This document shows, piece after piece, positions 10,581-21,448 of a stretch of DNA of 64,000 nucleotides. The stretch is from Lyophyllum atratum. Lineage: Eukaryota > Basidiomycota > Agaricomycetes > Agaricales > Lyophyllaceae. The notes beneath the pieces were generated by a model. The model saw only the letters and a list, made by a program, of their open reading frames with translations. It was not told the DNA's origin and ran no database searches. Location of the stretch: NCBI GenBank assembly GCA_014905825.1, contig JACGCN010000012.1:124001-188000 (forward strand). The letters run 5' to 3'. The position numbers were made by a program, and so were the translations under genes. How positions within the stretch are numbered: the stretch's first letter is position 1; each line of letters opens with the position of its first letter.

Positions 10581-12497
10581 CTATTCTTCAGCCAGGCGTT
10601 TGCGCTCCACATGTTCCTCGATGAGTCGCGCGACTGCGAAGCCGCTGACGGGTATCACGTTCCCCTGGAATCCAGGTTCGGGGTAGTTCACTGAAGGCTC
10701 GTTGGGGTGTGTATAATATCTGCCGACACAGCGCGAACACGTGTCAGGAGCACCCTGCAAAGGGAGAGGGGGGAAGCACGTACTTGTCGTCCCAAACGGC
10801 GTAGTGGTCCATCCCGAGCGCTCTGGTCGTCCAATGGTAATCATGCGCGAACCCCCCAGGATAAAAAATCTCGATCACAGCGGACGCACGGGTGGGTTTC
10901 ATGAAGACGAGGTGTGTCAGGCCGTTTCCATGGACGCCGAGAAGAATCTGGTTAAAGGGTTTGAATCATCGAGGGACGTAAAAAAGGTTCAGGCACATGC
11001 GGGACACACCGTTGTTCGTGCAGCAGCCTGTACCTGCTCGTCCTTCGTCATCTTCTCGGCATGCAGGACCACCAACTCCCAGCTGCCTCCCTTCCCTGCA
11101 ACGAGGCTCTGGAGTGCGGCCACGAGACCCTCATGGTCGTCTTCCTTCAGCTTCCGCCGTAGAACGCCCTGTCGACTGATGTACGTGATCACCACCTTCT
11201 TCGGCATCGGCAACGCAAGACCCACCCCCGCCATCTCCGGCGCTAGCCCTCGGACGTCGTCTTTACCATCAGAAACGACACCGGCGAAGTGCCAAACTGC
11301 CTTCCGCATCGGTTGCCACCAGCCACCGACACGATGCCCCATCAACTGATTGTTCCGCTTCATGTGCTCCCAAGCCTCAGACGCCGTCCTCTGCGTCTGG
11401 CTCCCACAAATCTGACCACGGTGCGCGGCACTGCGATCCGCGAGGAGGAGGACGGGGAAGTGCCACGCGCGGTCCTGAAGCTTCTTATCTGCAGTTATGG
11501 CTATTCGGTCCGCCCAGTCTTCTTGGACCTCGACTGTGAGGGACGGAAACGCCGCGCGGAGGAAGTACGCGTTGAAGCCGGGGTCGTCGCGCCAACCGTT
11601 AGCGTTAGAGTGTGCAAAAATTACGCGATGGATCCGTGGCGGCGGTGGATGCCAGAGGCGGAATGCGGCTTCCGGGGACGTGGAAGGCGTGGACCAGGCT
11701 CCATGCCAGAAGGCCCATACGCCAAACCAGAGCTCGGCAACGAAGTGGTAATAGTGTCGGAGGAATTGACTCGGGTCGTTGAAGAGCACCTGGAGAGATA
11801 GTGATTAGGAACGTGCCCAAAGCTTGAGACTCGAGGCGGGGAAGATAATTCGGAAGGCAAATGGACGTACAGTGTTGCCTTCGACCGAAAGCACCCGATT
11901 CTTCTCCCCGCGATCCGAGGAGTCACCCCATCTGCGGCGCGCCTGCTCTGGCGTAATGTAATCCATGTTTTGTGCGGTTGGCTCACGCGATGCGATATTT
12001 TCTGCGGTGTTGAGAGCGGCGAGCCCTGTGCTTGTCATCATACGGATCTCAGGGAAGGAGCGGTTGGAGGACAGAATGTAGAGGGTGCCATCAGACATGT
12101 ATAGGTTACGAAACAAGGTCCACCCTGGTGCGTGCGATATTATTGAGGTATGGGGTAACTCTTTTTTGAAATCGACAGGTTCCGAGGCGTAAAGAGGAGG
12201 TATATCCGATCTGGAGGTTGGCGCTGCGTCGATGAAGGCCGTGCTCTTTTCCGTCTGGAAATGTGTTTTAGTAGAGTGTATGGTGATCGTTTTTACTACA
12301 TGCTTTGGTAGGAGCTGGTGTACGGCTTCCGGTGGAGTATCAGTCGGAGGCGAAAGACCGTGGAACTGGGTGTCGATTACGATGGATTGGTCAAGGAATG
12401 TCTGTCTCGAGCTCAAGAAAGTCCACATAAGCATCAATATGGCGCCTATGAGTACCAGGAGAACATCCCTGCGTGAAAGAGTGTGCCGGAAAATCAT
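10581..12497 (-). CDS. GT61-family glycosyltransferase (DUF563-like), type II membrane protein
   Basis: Four exons, phases closing: 12497-11871, 11789-11010, 10947-10784 and 10719-10581. The ATG is followed by a basic stretch and one hydrophobic helix at about residues 12-32 (VLLVLIGAILMLMWTF), the form of a Golgi/ER type II transferase. The C-terminal half shows the GT61 pattern: FLRHYYHFVAELWFG, then VVITYISRQG, then LLGVHGNGLTHLVFM, then VIEIFYPGGFAHDY. Known members transfer xylose or GlcNAc to proteins or polysaccharides in the secretory pathway; the substrate here cannot be inferred. A 5' in-frame extension to 12743 lacks an ATG. The plus-strand open frames over this gene are shadows. 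Confidence 0.85.
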
Positions 12498-13656
12498 AGC
12501 CCGCTGTCGTTGCTGCGCGCCACGGGAAAACGGGGGGCATTTGTGAGGAAAGAAAAGCCCTTTTATGCTAACGACGGGAACTAGAGCGTAAAATAAGCTC
12601 AGGCTTGAGGTAGATGTCGACGGCCAATAACGTATAGAAAGCGGGAGCCGGTCGCAGCAGAAGGAGGAAGCTCTTGGCCTTGCCTGCATGCGCAATGCGC
12701 ATACGGAATGTAAATTGTCGAATTGGCCAAAGGAATAGATCATATTGCCTCGGATCAGGCGTCTTCATGACGCTTCCGCTCCTCCCTAGAATATGGCTTT
12801 CGATCGAGGAACTTCATTTGAATGTTACCGCAGCCAGTCAAGAACTACTTTACGATTCCGATTACATCCCTGAATTGCGCGATAAGGGAGGCAAGCACCA
12901 GCTCTACATTCAAAGCATCTTCAGTGTCGGATTCGTCCCAGTGCATATATATAAGAGTGTGGAAGATGTGGAGGTAGTTGAATCTCGCCAGGTATGCTTG
13001 CGCATACACCGAGGCTCTAACTCCAACGCCTACGCAATTTTTCAGTATCAGGGACATTCAAAAGCGCTTGTGCGACTTACCCGCAATATCTGAGTTTCCC
13101 GTATCTGGCATATCCTGATCGCGTCGGACATGGGGGTTGGAAGGAAAGGATGGACATGCTTATCAACATCCATCAACAGTTCCGTTTTTCTCCTTCCCTC
13201 TTCCTCCCTCACCCTCGTCGTCGCCCTTTCCCTCTCCCATCGCCTGGTCTACCCTCGAAATCCCGTTTCTGTTTCCATTACGACCTGTGCATCTGTTGTT
13301 GGATGTCGTACAATGTTCTTCTATCATTGTAACAACCGCGAAGTCTGGAGGCCGCGCGCTGGCTCCTGGATTCACTAAAGGCACAACCTACGGACGTGGC
13401 TGCGCGATCTCGAGGACACCATGGATGGACTGCCGATGTGAACTCTTTACGTACATCAAGACATGGAACATGGCTTTGAAATAGTTGATACATGTGAGAG
13501 ATATAGTATTTGCATGCAACACACTTCGCTGCTCTGCCCGCTCTACGGACAGATCAAGTTGTTACCGGTCTAAGGAGGCTAGCACCCGGACATACTATTC
13601 AACAATCCCAATCGTTATCATCACGTATTGTGGTCCATGCTATCCACATATACAGG
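12498..13656. other. Intergenic region holding one copy of a dispersed repeat
   Basis: Between the GT61-like start and the P450 stop. It holds repeat copy 1 (13076-13160) and a long pyrimidine-rich tract (about 13190-13270). Open frames of up to 139 codons on the plus strand show no domain. Confidence 0.5.
13076..13160. repeat. 85-bp dispersed repeat, copy 1
   Basis: Begins CTTACCCGCAATATCTGA and ends GGATGGACATGCT. A copy with roughly 85% identity by eye lies at 16618-16703, in the same orientation. It has no obvious terminal inverted repeats or target duplication. Confidence 0.7.
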
Positions 13657-15812
13657 TCATACGCATTCCCCGGTGTTGGCCTGTTCCAAAAGCACTTGGA
13701 TCATGTCACTCCGAGCCCTGAGATGGCATGGGAATGGTTGTGGGTGGCTTCGGGTGGGTCAGCGTTAGCTTTCACAGATTCATGGTACAAGCTGGAGCAC
13801 AAGACCTTGTAATGCCTGCCGCAACGGGTGTCTCGTCTGGAACTATTTCCTTCCCGTCGTCCCCAATTTCCTTAATTTCCTTAGATATGTGCATAGCGGA
13901 CAGTACCGTCACGATTGCAATCCAGAGACTGTCGTTGGCAACGTGTCGACCCGGACAAGCCCTACAAAACACAGAGTCGAAGAAGTGACTTAAGTGCGGA
14001 GTGGTCATGGAACTGACCTTCGTCCAAAACCAAACGGCCCTACCGGGTAAGGCTCGCCGCGGCCCAGTGGGCTTGGTAAGAAGCGTGTCGGCTCAAATGC
14101 AGATGCATTGGCATAGACGTTTTCATCCAGGGACATTCCTCTGGTAAATAAAAATCAAATGTTGCTCAAACTCTGCGAGGATGCGAGATGCACCTCGTGT
14201 TTGCGATAATGATGGAACCCCCGGGAATAAACATGTCGTCGTAGACATCGTCATCCAACGAACGATGAGGAACGCCTGGCAAACAATATCAGTAAAGACC
14301 TGGAATGAAATTACTCGATAACAAGCCTAATGGAACAGCATGATTCCACCTGCGTAAACTTGGGTCAATTCACGTATATATTACTATATTACTCAAGGTC
14401 CTATTCATACCGGAGCGTTTCTTGCAAAAGACATTCGACGTATGGCAGCTGCTCGCGGTGATGGAATTCCGGAAGCCGGTCACGGCCAACCACAGCGTCA
14501 ATTTCCTGCTGCGCCTTGATTTGACACTCCGGATAAAGAACCATTGCTAAGAAAAAGAAAGAGAGCGTCGACGACGTCTAATCGCCATACATGAGTTCTT
14601 TTTTTGGTTTCGGCTACGGGTGTAGATATTTACAGTTTCTGCACCTGCCATATATATAACACCAGCGGCGGCCTTGATTTGCTCGATGGTGGCCGGGCTT
14701 TGACGATTCTCACGTTGTAGGGCCTCTAGCTGGGTAGCCAGGAATGACGGCTTGGCGTCTCCTTTGGCCTGTACCGATTATTAATAGCACACTTCCTTAT
14801 AAATTCAGGGAAGTTACGAACCATCTCTTCCGTTACGCACTCCAGTGGGTAATCATACAATTTTCGAATCAGGTGCCAGGTTTTCCGTGCAAAACCAGCG
14901 TAGTATGCGCCAGGAAACCACGAAGGAAAATATCGGACTGCACGTTCCGGCTGTCATCAACTTTTCGGCGAGAGGAAAGAGGAGGGATACGACTCACGGA
15001 ATGGGAAAATATCGACAGGTGTACCGCCAGGGGGACCCGAATTCACGGTTGCAAAACACACATCTTCAGCTATTTTGACATACGGATCGTCATCGGACAC
15101 GATTTGATGTCCGTAAGCAATTTCGACGACAATAGCCGTCGCAAATCCAAAACCCATCAATCAGGATTGTATTCGAGGAAGGAGATGTGTAGGTACTTAC
15201 CTGATCAATAAGTCCCCTCGACGTTCAGGCTGTGCCAAGACTTTCTCCGCAAGTATACGAGCTTCTCTGGCTTGTATTCGTTGATGTGCTCGACTCTTCT
15301 CCTTACTGAAGTACTCTCGCAACATTTTACGATACATACGAAAATCGTTCCCGTATCGCACGAAGACGAGGCAATCGTGCATGCCCATTCTAAGCCATGG
15401 ATTCGAATTGGGTAGTTCAACAACTCATGAGCATCTAAAGAACGTACGTTTCGTAAATGGGGAATTTGGGTCTATCACTGTAGTTGGCGCTTCGCTTGTC
15501 CAAAAGCTCAATGGCTGCGTTAACACTGTTTAACACAATCATGGGTCGTCCAAAAATGCTGAAGTGCAGTACATCGCCTATGGACATAGGTCACCATGTA
15601 TACTAGTTGAAGGACCTAGTAGTCGCACCATAAATTTTCCCCAAATTATAGAAGAAAACGTCCTGGCCAGCTGAGGGTAGTAATCGCACATGTCCTAGAA
15701 TAGGATCCGCCGGAGGTCCTGGAGGTAACGGCAACCCCTTCCTGGAGAATTTCATCTTCAAGACGATAAAGACGACGATCGAAGCCGCGAACAGGATAAC
15801 TGAGAGACCCAT
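13657..15812 (-). CDS. Cytochrome P450 (CYP), possibly decaying
   Basis: A near-complete microsomal P450. Seen in order: N-terminal hydrophobic anchor (residues 2-20), proline hinge LPLPPGPPADPILGH, I-helix AGAETT split by an intron, K-helix ETLR, PERF-type region and heme-binding PFGFGRR-ACPGR (the Cys ligand, again split by an intron), ending ARSDMIQVLLEQ. At least ten introns of 45-70 nt. It resembles the basidiomycete P450s related to O-methylsterigmatocystin oxidoreductase; the substrate is unknown. Three splice sites are odd. The intron starting at about 15201 has no AG before coding resumes: the phase-compatible acceptor at 15157-15156 reads AT. One donor is GCTTGT, just before the GVPHRS segment. 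The last donor is GTCTTG. The coding sequence itself has no internal stop when joined in phase, so this is either a recently disabled gene or a sequence error. The 5' exon is duplicated upstream. Confidence 0.8.
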
Positions 15813-16179
15813 GCAGCGAAAAGAAGATGCGAAAAACGACGACGCTGTTCAGATCTTAAGCTATTGACAGGGATATTGTTTATGACAAGGCTCGTAGGCG
15901 CCCGTCAAACCATCTTTGGGTAAGTACCGTTATTCATGAATCACTGGCGTCAATCGTATGTCGGGACCAGAAGTTCCATTGGTCACCGGGCTTCGCCTAT
16001 ACCCACAAATACCCGCCGGAGGTCCTGGGGGTAAAGGTAACCCCTTCCTGGAGAATTTCATCTTCAAGACGATAAAGACGACGATCGAAGCCGCGAGCAG
16101 GATAAGTGAGAGACCTATGCAGCGAAAAGAAGATACGAAAAACGACGACGCCGTTCAGATCTTAAGCCATTGACAGGGA
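15707..16179. repeat. Tandem duplication of P450 exon 1 and its 5' flank
   Basis: The segment 15707-15873 (inside P450 exon 1 plus leader) recurs at 16013-16179, offset 306 bp, with few differences. The second copy keeps the proline hinge and anchor codons on the minus strand but is not followed by the rest of the gene. Confidence 0.85.
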
Positions 16180-16370
16180 GATCGTGTCAAACCATCTTTG
16201 GGTAAGTACCGTTATTCATGGATCACTGGCGTCAATTCTATGTTGGGACCAGAAGCTGTTAAACCATCTTTGGGTACGTACCGTTATTCATGATTCACTG
16301 GCGTCAATTGTGTGTTGGGACCCCAGAAGTTCCATTGGTCACCGGGCTTCGCCTATACCAACAAATACCC
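15906..16370. repeat. Three copies of a ~50-bp segment upstream of the P450
   Basis: A segment starting CAAACCATCTTTGGGTA and ending CTGGCGTCAAT occurs at about 15906-15954, 16188-16236 and 16260-16308. A neighbouring segment with GAAGTTCCATTGGTCACCG occurs at about 15968 and again at about 16327. Together with the exon-1 copy these show stepwise local duplication of the P450 5' region. Confidence 0.8.
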
Positions 16371-16552
16371 GGCGTACGGCTTGTGGTGGTTGCGCAAAGA
16401 TTCCACCTCGCATAGATTCCCGAGACTTTGATTATAGAAGTTTCCTGATAGTTCTTAAGAGCCGTCGCGGAGGTATCCAGTGCTAAGTTCCCTTGGCAGG
16501 TATCAGATCCTTCTTCCTGGCGCTCACTCCCCTGCTCACTGCTGATCGTGAG

Positions 16553-16617
16553 ATACGATACTCAGGAAGGAGAGAGGAGGGGGTGGGGGCAAACAGAAAT
16601 GCCACGTACCCGGATTG
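16553..16617 (-). repeat. Truncated duplicate of the tRNA-Thr 3' end and flank
   Basis: The last ~18 nt of the tRNA-Thr at 17115-17216 (ATGCCACGTACCCGGATTG on the plus strand) together with about 45 bp of its purine-rich 3' flank (AGGAAGGAGAGAGGAGGG here) is repeated, then breaks off into the dispersed repeat at 16618. Confidence 0.7.
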
Positions 16618-16703
16618 CTTACCCGCAATATCTGACTTCCCGAGTATCTAGCATACCCTGATAGCTTTTGACATGGGTATTGGAAGGAAAGGATGGACAT
16701 GCT
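16618..16703. repeat. 86-bp dispersed repeat, copy 2
   Basis: Second copy of the sequence at 13076-13160. It starts exactly where a truncated tRNA-Thr 3' end (about 16600-16617) stops, so two duplicated pieces are fused here. Confidence 0.7.
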
Positions 16704-17114
16704 CAGACCTCCGGGGGGAATATATGAATGCTGTTCTGCGATTCCCATTTCGCATTCCCTGCTTGTTCCCTGCGGTTGATGGGCGTCTAAGGTCTTTCTA
16801 AGGGGCCGTATTACATCCGGGTGCCTAGTCTAACCTTGGAGAGGTCGGGAGGCACCGCCATGTTCGTTCCAGTACGCTCCTAATAGAAAAATGAGACAGA
16901 TGAGTGAGTGTAAGAGATACCGGTGTAATCTAATTCATCCTGATGAGCTCCATTCGAACCCGTGAAGTACACCATCCATGCATGTACTGCAGAAAGCCGC
17001 GACGGTGAACGGGAAGAAAAGCACGTACAGAGTCATACTCCCGTGGCTCGCTCCCCTTCCGATTCAGCAAATAGTAAGGTACACAGGAAGGAGGGAGGAG
17101 GGGCAAACAAAAAA

Positions 17115-17216
17115 TGCCACGTACCCGGATTGAACGAGTGACCTTCTCATGTCCATCACAGAACTGTATAGACGGCTATATACAAGTGAGACGCGCTACC
17201 ACTACGCCAACGCGGC
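17115..17216 (-). tRNA. tRNA-Thr (anticodon UGU) with intron
   Basis: On the minus strand GCCGCGT pairs with ACGTGGC (7 bp, one G-U), followed by a D arm GCGTAGTGGTAGCGC, anticodon stem TCTCA/TGAGA and T arm GGTCACTCGTTCAATCC. The loop reads C-TTGTA with a ~31-nt intron after position 37, giving anticodon UGU. A run of six T directly after the 3' end on the transcribed strand is a Pol III terminator. Confidence 0.9.
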
Positions 17217-17743
17217 ATGTCCTTCTGCCTCGTGCGCCGCTTCATCAGCCTCGCGGATCGGATTTCCCTTACCCATCGGACAAATTCGAGTACATGCAGA
17301 ACCGAAGCTTTATTTCCATGGATGCGGTGTACCAGAATGAGCAAAGAAAAGGGATATCTAATTAGGTATGAGAGCGAGGAGAGAATGTGCGGGGAGCGGG
17401 CGTTGTACAAGTGTAGATATTTAGTATAAGGATATAGATATATGCATAAAAACTCGGAAAATGTGACCTCGTTTTTGGCTGCGAGATGACCGAGTTAGAT
17501 TAGGAGGGGCACGTAGTCGTCAGGTGAACCACGTCTCTTGATATCGCATACGGCACACAGCAGATGGTGGGTACGGGCGTAGCGTCGTTGCTAGTAGGTC
17601 GAAGGGTAGGGGGTTCGATAGTCGTCCGAGTCATCGCCGATAGCGTGCCGGTAGCAAGAAGGATCAATGACATGGCAGCGATGCGAGTCCATCTAGGAAT
17701 CCCACCCCTCCCCCGCCCTCACCCACACGCCCCCCACCCTAAG
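17217..17743. other. Intergenic stretch, nothing recognised
   Basis: Between the tRNA-Thr and the hypothetical gene at 17744. No open frame of note and no repeat beyond local A/T-rich runs. Confidence 0.5.
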
Positions 17744-18859
17744 TCACCCCCCCTCCTCCAACCACATCCTCAGCTCCCTCACCAGCCTCTTCGCCGTCAC
17801 CTCCAATTTCTCCTCCCTCGTCCTCGTGACGCTCACGACGGTGCGCCGGGCGGGGTGCAGCACGAGCCCGACCTGCCGCGGGGAGAACGACACGGAGAGG
17901 AGGTGGAACGGGACGGGCGTTATCCTTGCTTTCTTCGGTGCGGGGTGGACGGGGAAGGGGGAGACGCTGTCCTGCGGCGCTGGATTTTTGGGTTTGGAGA
18001 ATAGGGAGTAGAAGAAGGAGGTGGGGGCGGGGGAGGGGAGTTTGGAGGTTGTAGGGGATGTGCGGAGGGAGGATGAGGAGGAGGCGCTGAGTCCCGAGGT
18101 GGAGGGGGAGGTGTGCAGGCGGGGTTTGGATGTTGTGGGTGTGCCTGCGGATTTCCCGATAGTGGCGTTCGTCGTTGGCTTTGAGGGACCTGCGCCGGAG
18201 GAGGACGACGAAGAGGTAGGCGGGGCACCGATGCGCACGACGCCCTCGCGTTCGCCGTAGACGCGAACGAGGTCTTCGAGACGGCTGCGGGGCTGAGCGA
18301 GGTCGAAGACGTCTTTGTACGCCTCGTCGCGCTCGAGATGTAACTCGGACTCGTCCGCCCAGACGTCCTCGCGGACTTTGAGCGCAATGAAGCGGTCGAG
18401 GGTGGTTGTCTCGCGCTGAAGGGTGTTCAGTGGGGACTGCATGTCCCGGGCCGACGCGGAGGGGGGCGCATGGGAAGCGTAAGGGGAAGGGCGCGGGGCG
18501 GTGTCGGTGGGGGGTGCGAGGAGGGGGAAGGGGTCCGATGTATAGGGTGGACGGATGAGGGCGTCGTATGCGGGGATGTGTGTGGAGCGCAGGACGTGCA
18601 TGCAGGCGACGTAGAGGGTGCGGTCGACGAGGCGGAGGGAGACGGACAGCCAGTAGAGGGTCTTGCGCTGGCGCTCGACTTTGGCCTGGTCTGGAAGGGG
18701 AGCCTGTGGAAATGTAGCGTAGACGATCTGGAGAAGGAGATGAGATGGGAGAGTGGTCAGTGTGTGGGAGGGGCTAGAGGCAGAGGGGAATGGTGGCAGG
18801 CCTGCAGAGGAGACATAGGGGGGCGGAGGGTGCATGAGGACCTTGGAGTCGATAATCAT
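17744..18859 (-). CDS. Basidiomycete hypothetical protein, 371 aa
   Basis: A long single-exon frame from ATG to TGA with strong codon bias toward C/G at third positions. The N-terminal half is compact and likely folded: LPSHLLLQIVYATFP, then RQRKTLYWLSVSLRLVDR, then ACMHVLRSTHIP. A Ser/Thr/Pro-rich low-complexity stretch follows (about residues 210-290), then a basic C-terminal part ending RLVRELRMWLEEGG. The N-terminal portion resembles F-box or helical adaptor segments only loosely; no family is assigned. It is divergent from the OTU gene, sharing a ~410-bp intergenic region. Confidence 0.7.
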   Translation of the reverse strand: MIIDSKVLMHPPPPYVSSAGLPPFPSASSPSHTLTTLPSHLLLQIVYATFPQAPLPDQAKVERQRKTLYWLSVSLRLVDRTLYVACMHVLRSTHIPAYDALIRPPYTSDPFPLLAPPTDTAPRPSPYASHAPPSASARDMQSPLNTLQRETTTLDRFIALKVREDVWADESELHLERDEAYKDVFDLAQPRSRLEDLVRVYGEREGVVRIGAPPTSSSSSSGAGPSKPTTNATIGKSAGTPTTSKPRLHTSPSTSGLSASSSSSLRTSPTTSKLPSPAPTSFFYSLFSKPKNPAPQDSVSPFPVHPAPKKARITPVPFHLLSVSFSPRQVGLVLHPARRTVVSVTRTREEKLEVTAKRLVRELRMWLEEGG

Positions 18860-19268
18860 TGTGCCGGTCGTGGGTCTAAGATGTCTTTTCTAAGTGCTCT
18901 GAAGTGTATTTTAGGCAGCTGCGGATGTGCTGCGACCCCAAGCGGTGACTGCGGCCCGGTGATGTGCAGGGTGGGCAGGTGCTTCGATTACGGCGATCGA
19001 TAGCGATAGCAGCTGGTGGTTGTGCTGCTTGAGAATATATACATAGGTGCTGTGCTCTTGATCCCGTCTTCAATGACCCATCGTCGACGTCAGGACCCAC
19101 CGAGGAACATTGACAATAGCTGTCCGGGGTCCCCAGGGCAAACAAAGACCCCGAAGCCGCGTTGCCTTCAAACACCAACATCCATCATCCCCCCCAAACA
19201 CACCCCGTTGCAATATCTGCCAGCCCTCCCCATCTCCACCATCCCCACCATCCCCTCCCTGCGACTAC
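18860..19268. promoter_or_regulatory. Bidirectional intergenic region
   Basis: This 409-bp gap separates the divergent starts of the 371-aa hypothetical gene (-) and the OTU gene (+). C-rich tracts precede the OTU start; no specific operator was recognised. Confidence 0.4.
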
Positions 19269-21448
19269 ATGGGCTCGGCTAGGAAGAATAACAGGGGAAA
19301 GCCCCCGCCACAGCGTGAGTCACCCCCTCCGCCTGACCCCCGCCGCGCACACGACCGCCAGACCACGAGGCCCGCTGATATCATTCATTCCAAATACTTT
19401 CTCCCATATTGACCCATGTTTTTTTCCAATCTTTTTGCAGTCCGTTCCCGCACCACTCGATCTTCCAAAGGCCGGGTACGTACTCTTGCCTTGCCCTTAC
19501 GTGACCCTCCCACTCCAACCCTAACCCTACTCCTCTGTACTTGTGCCACTCACTGACGCTGCTCTCTTGTAGCTCCTCACCTCCACCGACCCCGCTGCAT
19601 CCACCGCCCTTCTCACCACACAGCTTCGCGCCCTCGGCCTCTACCCCGCTGACACTATTGGCGATGGCAACTGCCTTTTCCGCGCCCTCTCGGACCAACT
19701 GTATGGTTCGCCATCGCGCCACATGGAGCTCCGAGGCCAGATCTGTGACTGGATCGAGAAGCACAGGGAGCGGTATGAACCGTTCGTCGAGGATGAGAGG
19801 GGGCTCGAGACGCATCTCCAGTGCATGCGCGAGCATGGTCAGTTCTTTTCTCTTTACCCTCGTGATCGTGTTTCTCGTTTTTAATGTGAATGTGACTGAC
19901 ATACCTCCGCAGCCACTTACGGCGGCCACATGGAGCTCTCCGCCTTTGCCCACCTCACAAAGCGTAACGTCAAGGTCATACAACCAGGGCTGGTATACGT
20001 AATCGAGTGGGCCGCCTTTGCCAGCCCCGCTTCTTCACCCGTCAAGACTTCCTCATCGCACGCAACGTACGACGCGTACGATTACGATGATGACGATGAC
20101 GATGAGAGCGAGGAGGATAATGGCACAGGGGACGAGGACGACGCTCACCTAGATGATCGTGACCGCCGCAGATTACGGCGGAACCTGGTCAGGGGCGTCA
20201 AGGAGAAGAAGGGCAAGATAACGAAAGGGACCAAGGACAAAGGCACGCATAAACGCGCCCCGTCGCCTCCACCCACAGAACTCAAGCACAACGAGGACGG
20301 CGAAGGCGATACCATATATGTCGCGTGAGTCCCACCGCAGCCGGAGTGAGCCTTGACGTTGACCTCCTTCCGTTGCCCTTCATAGCTACCACGACTGGGA
20401 ACACTTTTCCTCCATCCGTAACCTTCGCGGACCGCACACGGGGCTACCTTCCGTGCGCGAGACACCGCCGCCCCCCGGGGCGGCCCTTGTATCTGCAGCT
20501 TCCCCTACGAGGGCGAAGAAGGCGCCGCTTGCGGAGAAGGAGCGCAAGAGGAAGGTTACGCTCAAGCTCTCGCCTTCGGGGACGAGCACACCAACAGGAG
20601 CGACGGAGAGCGCAGTGTTGGATCCAGCGGGCATTCCACTGCCCACGAGCCGTGCGGCCTCGCCGTTCCCTGCACCCATCATCACCCCGGAGGGACCCGC
20701 ACCTGCGCCGCACCCCCTACGCACTTCGCATGTCCCGTCGTCACAGGGTCCGGTACCCATAACTTCGCTACCACCACATCTAGAACCACCCCTCCCACCC
20801 TCCTCATCCGCACTCCCGCACCTCCACCCCCGCACCAAACAGTCCCCGAAACGGGCACTCGACACGACGGGCGACGACAGCGAGTGTTCCGCCGCCTCGT
20901 CTTCCTCTAAACGGTCGCGCACCACCCGGTCGCGGTCGCGCCCCTCCTCTTCCTACGCACAGGCACCGCACACACCCGGCATGATGGACGTGGAGAGGGA
21001 TTCGATGACGGACGGGACACCGAGCCTCTCCCCGCCCTCTTCCGCTGCCTCTTCCTCCTCTGCAGCGTCTACGCCCTCCTCGTCGCTCGCGCCGCCTTCC
21101 CCGCCCTCGTCCTCCGCGTCGTCGCTCTCGCCTGCTTCCTCACCCGAGCCGGAGATCGAACAACCAGATAACCACGTCTTACCTGTGATCCACTCTCCTG
21201 CGAGGGACCGCCCGATGACGCGGAGGCAGAGGAAGGCGCTGGGGCTGCCTAAGCCCCGAGCCGCATTGGGTGTGGGTGTGGGGGCGGGGAGGATTGTTAT
21301 CCCCGGGGGACGATTTCGGAGGGGTGTGGGTGTGGGTGGAGGGGTTGGGGAGGAAGGGGGGGAGGGAGGGGAAGGGGAGGGAGGGGAGTGGGTGAGGAAT
21401 GGGACGGGGAGGGTTGATGTTAGAGGGTTTAGGGAGTTGAAGATATGA
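19269..21448 (+). CDS. OTU-domain cysteine protease (deubiquitinase)
   Basis: Five exons with closing phases: 19269-19314, 19441-19475, 19573-19837, 19913-20324 and 20386-21448. The OTU fold is clear: DGNCLFRALSDQLYG carries the catalytic Asp and Cys, HMELRGQICDWIE follows, then TYGGHMELSAFAHL, and YHDWEHFSSIRN supplies the catalytic His. An acidic D/E insert and a lysine-rich segment lie between the two catalytic parts. The ~330-residue C-terminal half is disordered (Ser/Pro/Ala-rich, then Gly/Glu-rich). It resembles OTUD3/OTUD6-type enzymes that remove ubiquitin from substrates; linkage preference cannot be read from sequence. Confidence 0.9.

Noticed and set aside
10741..11801. Plus-strand open frames of up to 202 codons
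   Set aside because: Antisense of the GT61-like gene, biased composition.
12674..13093. 139-codon plus-strand open frame upstream of the GT61-like gene
   Set aside because: Overlaps the probable promoter and runs into repeat copy 1; no motif.
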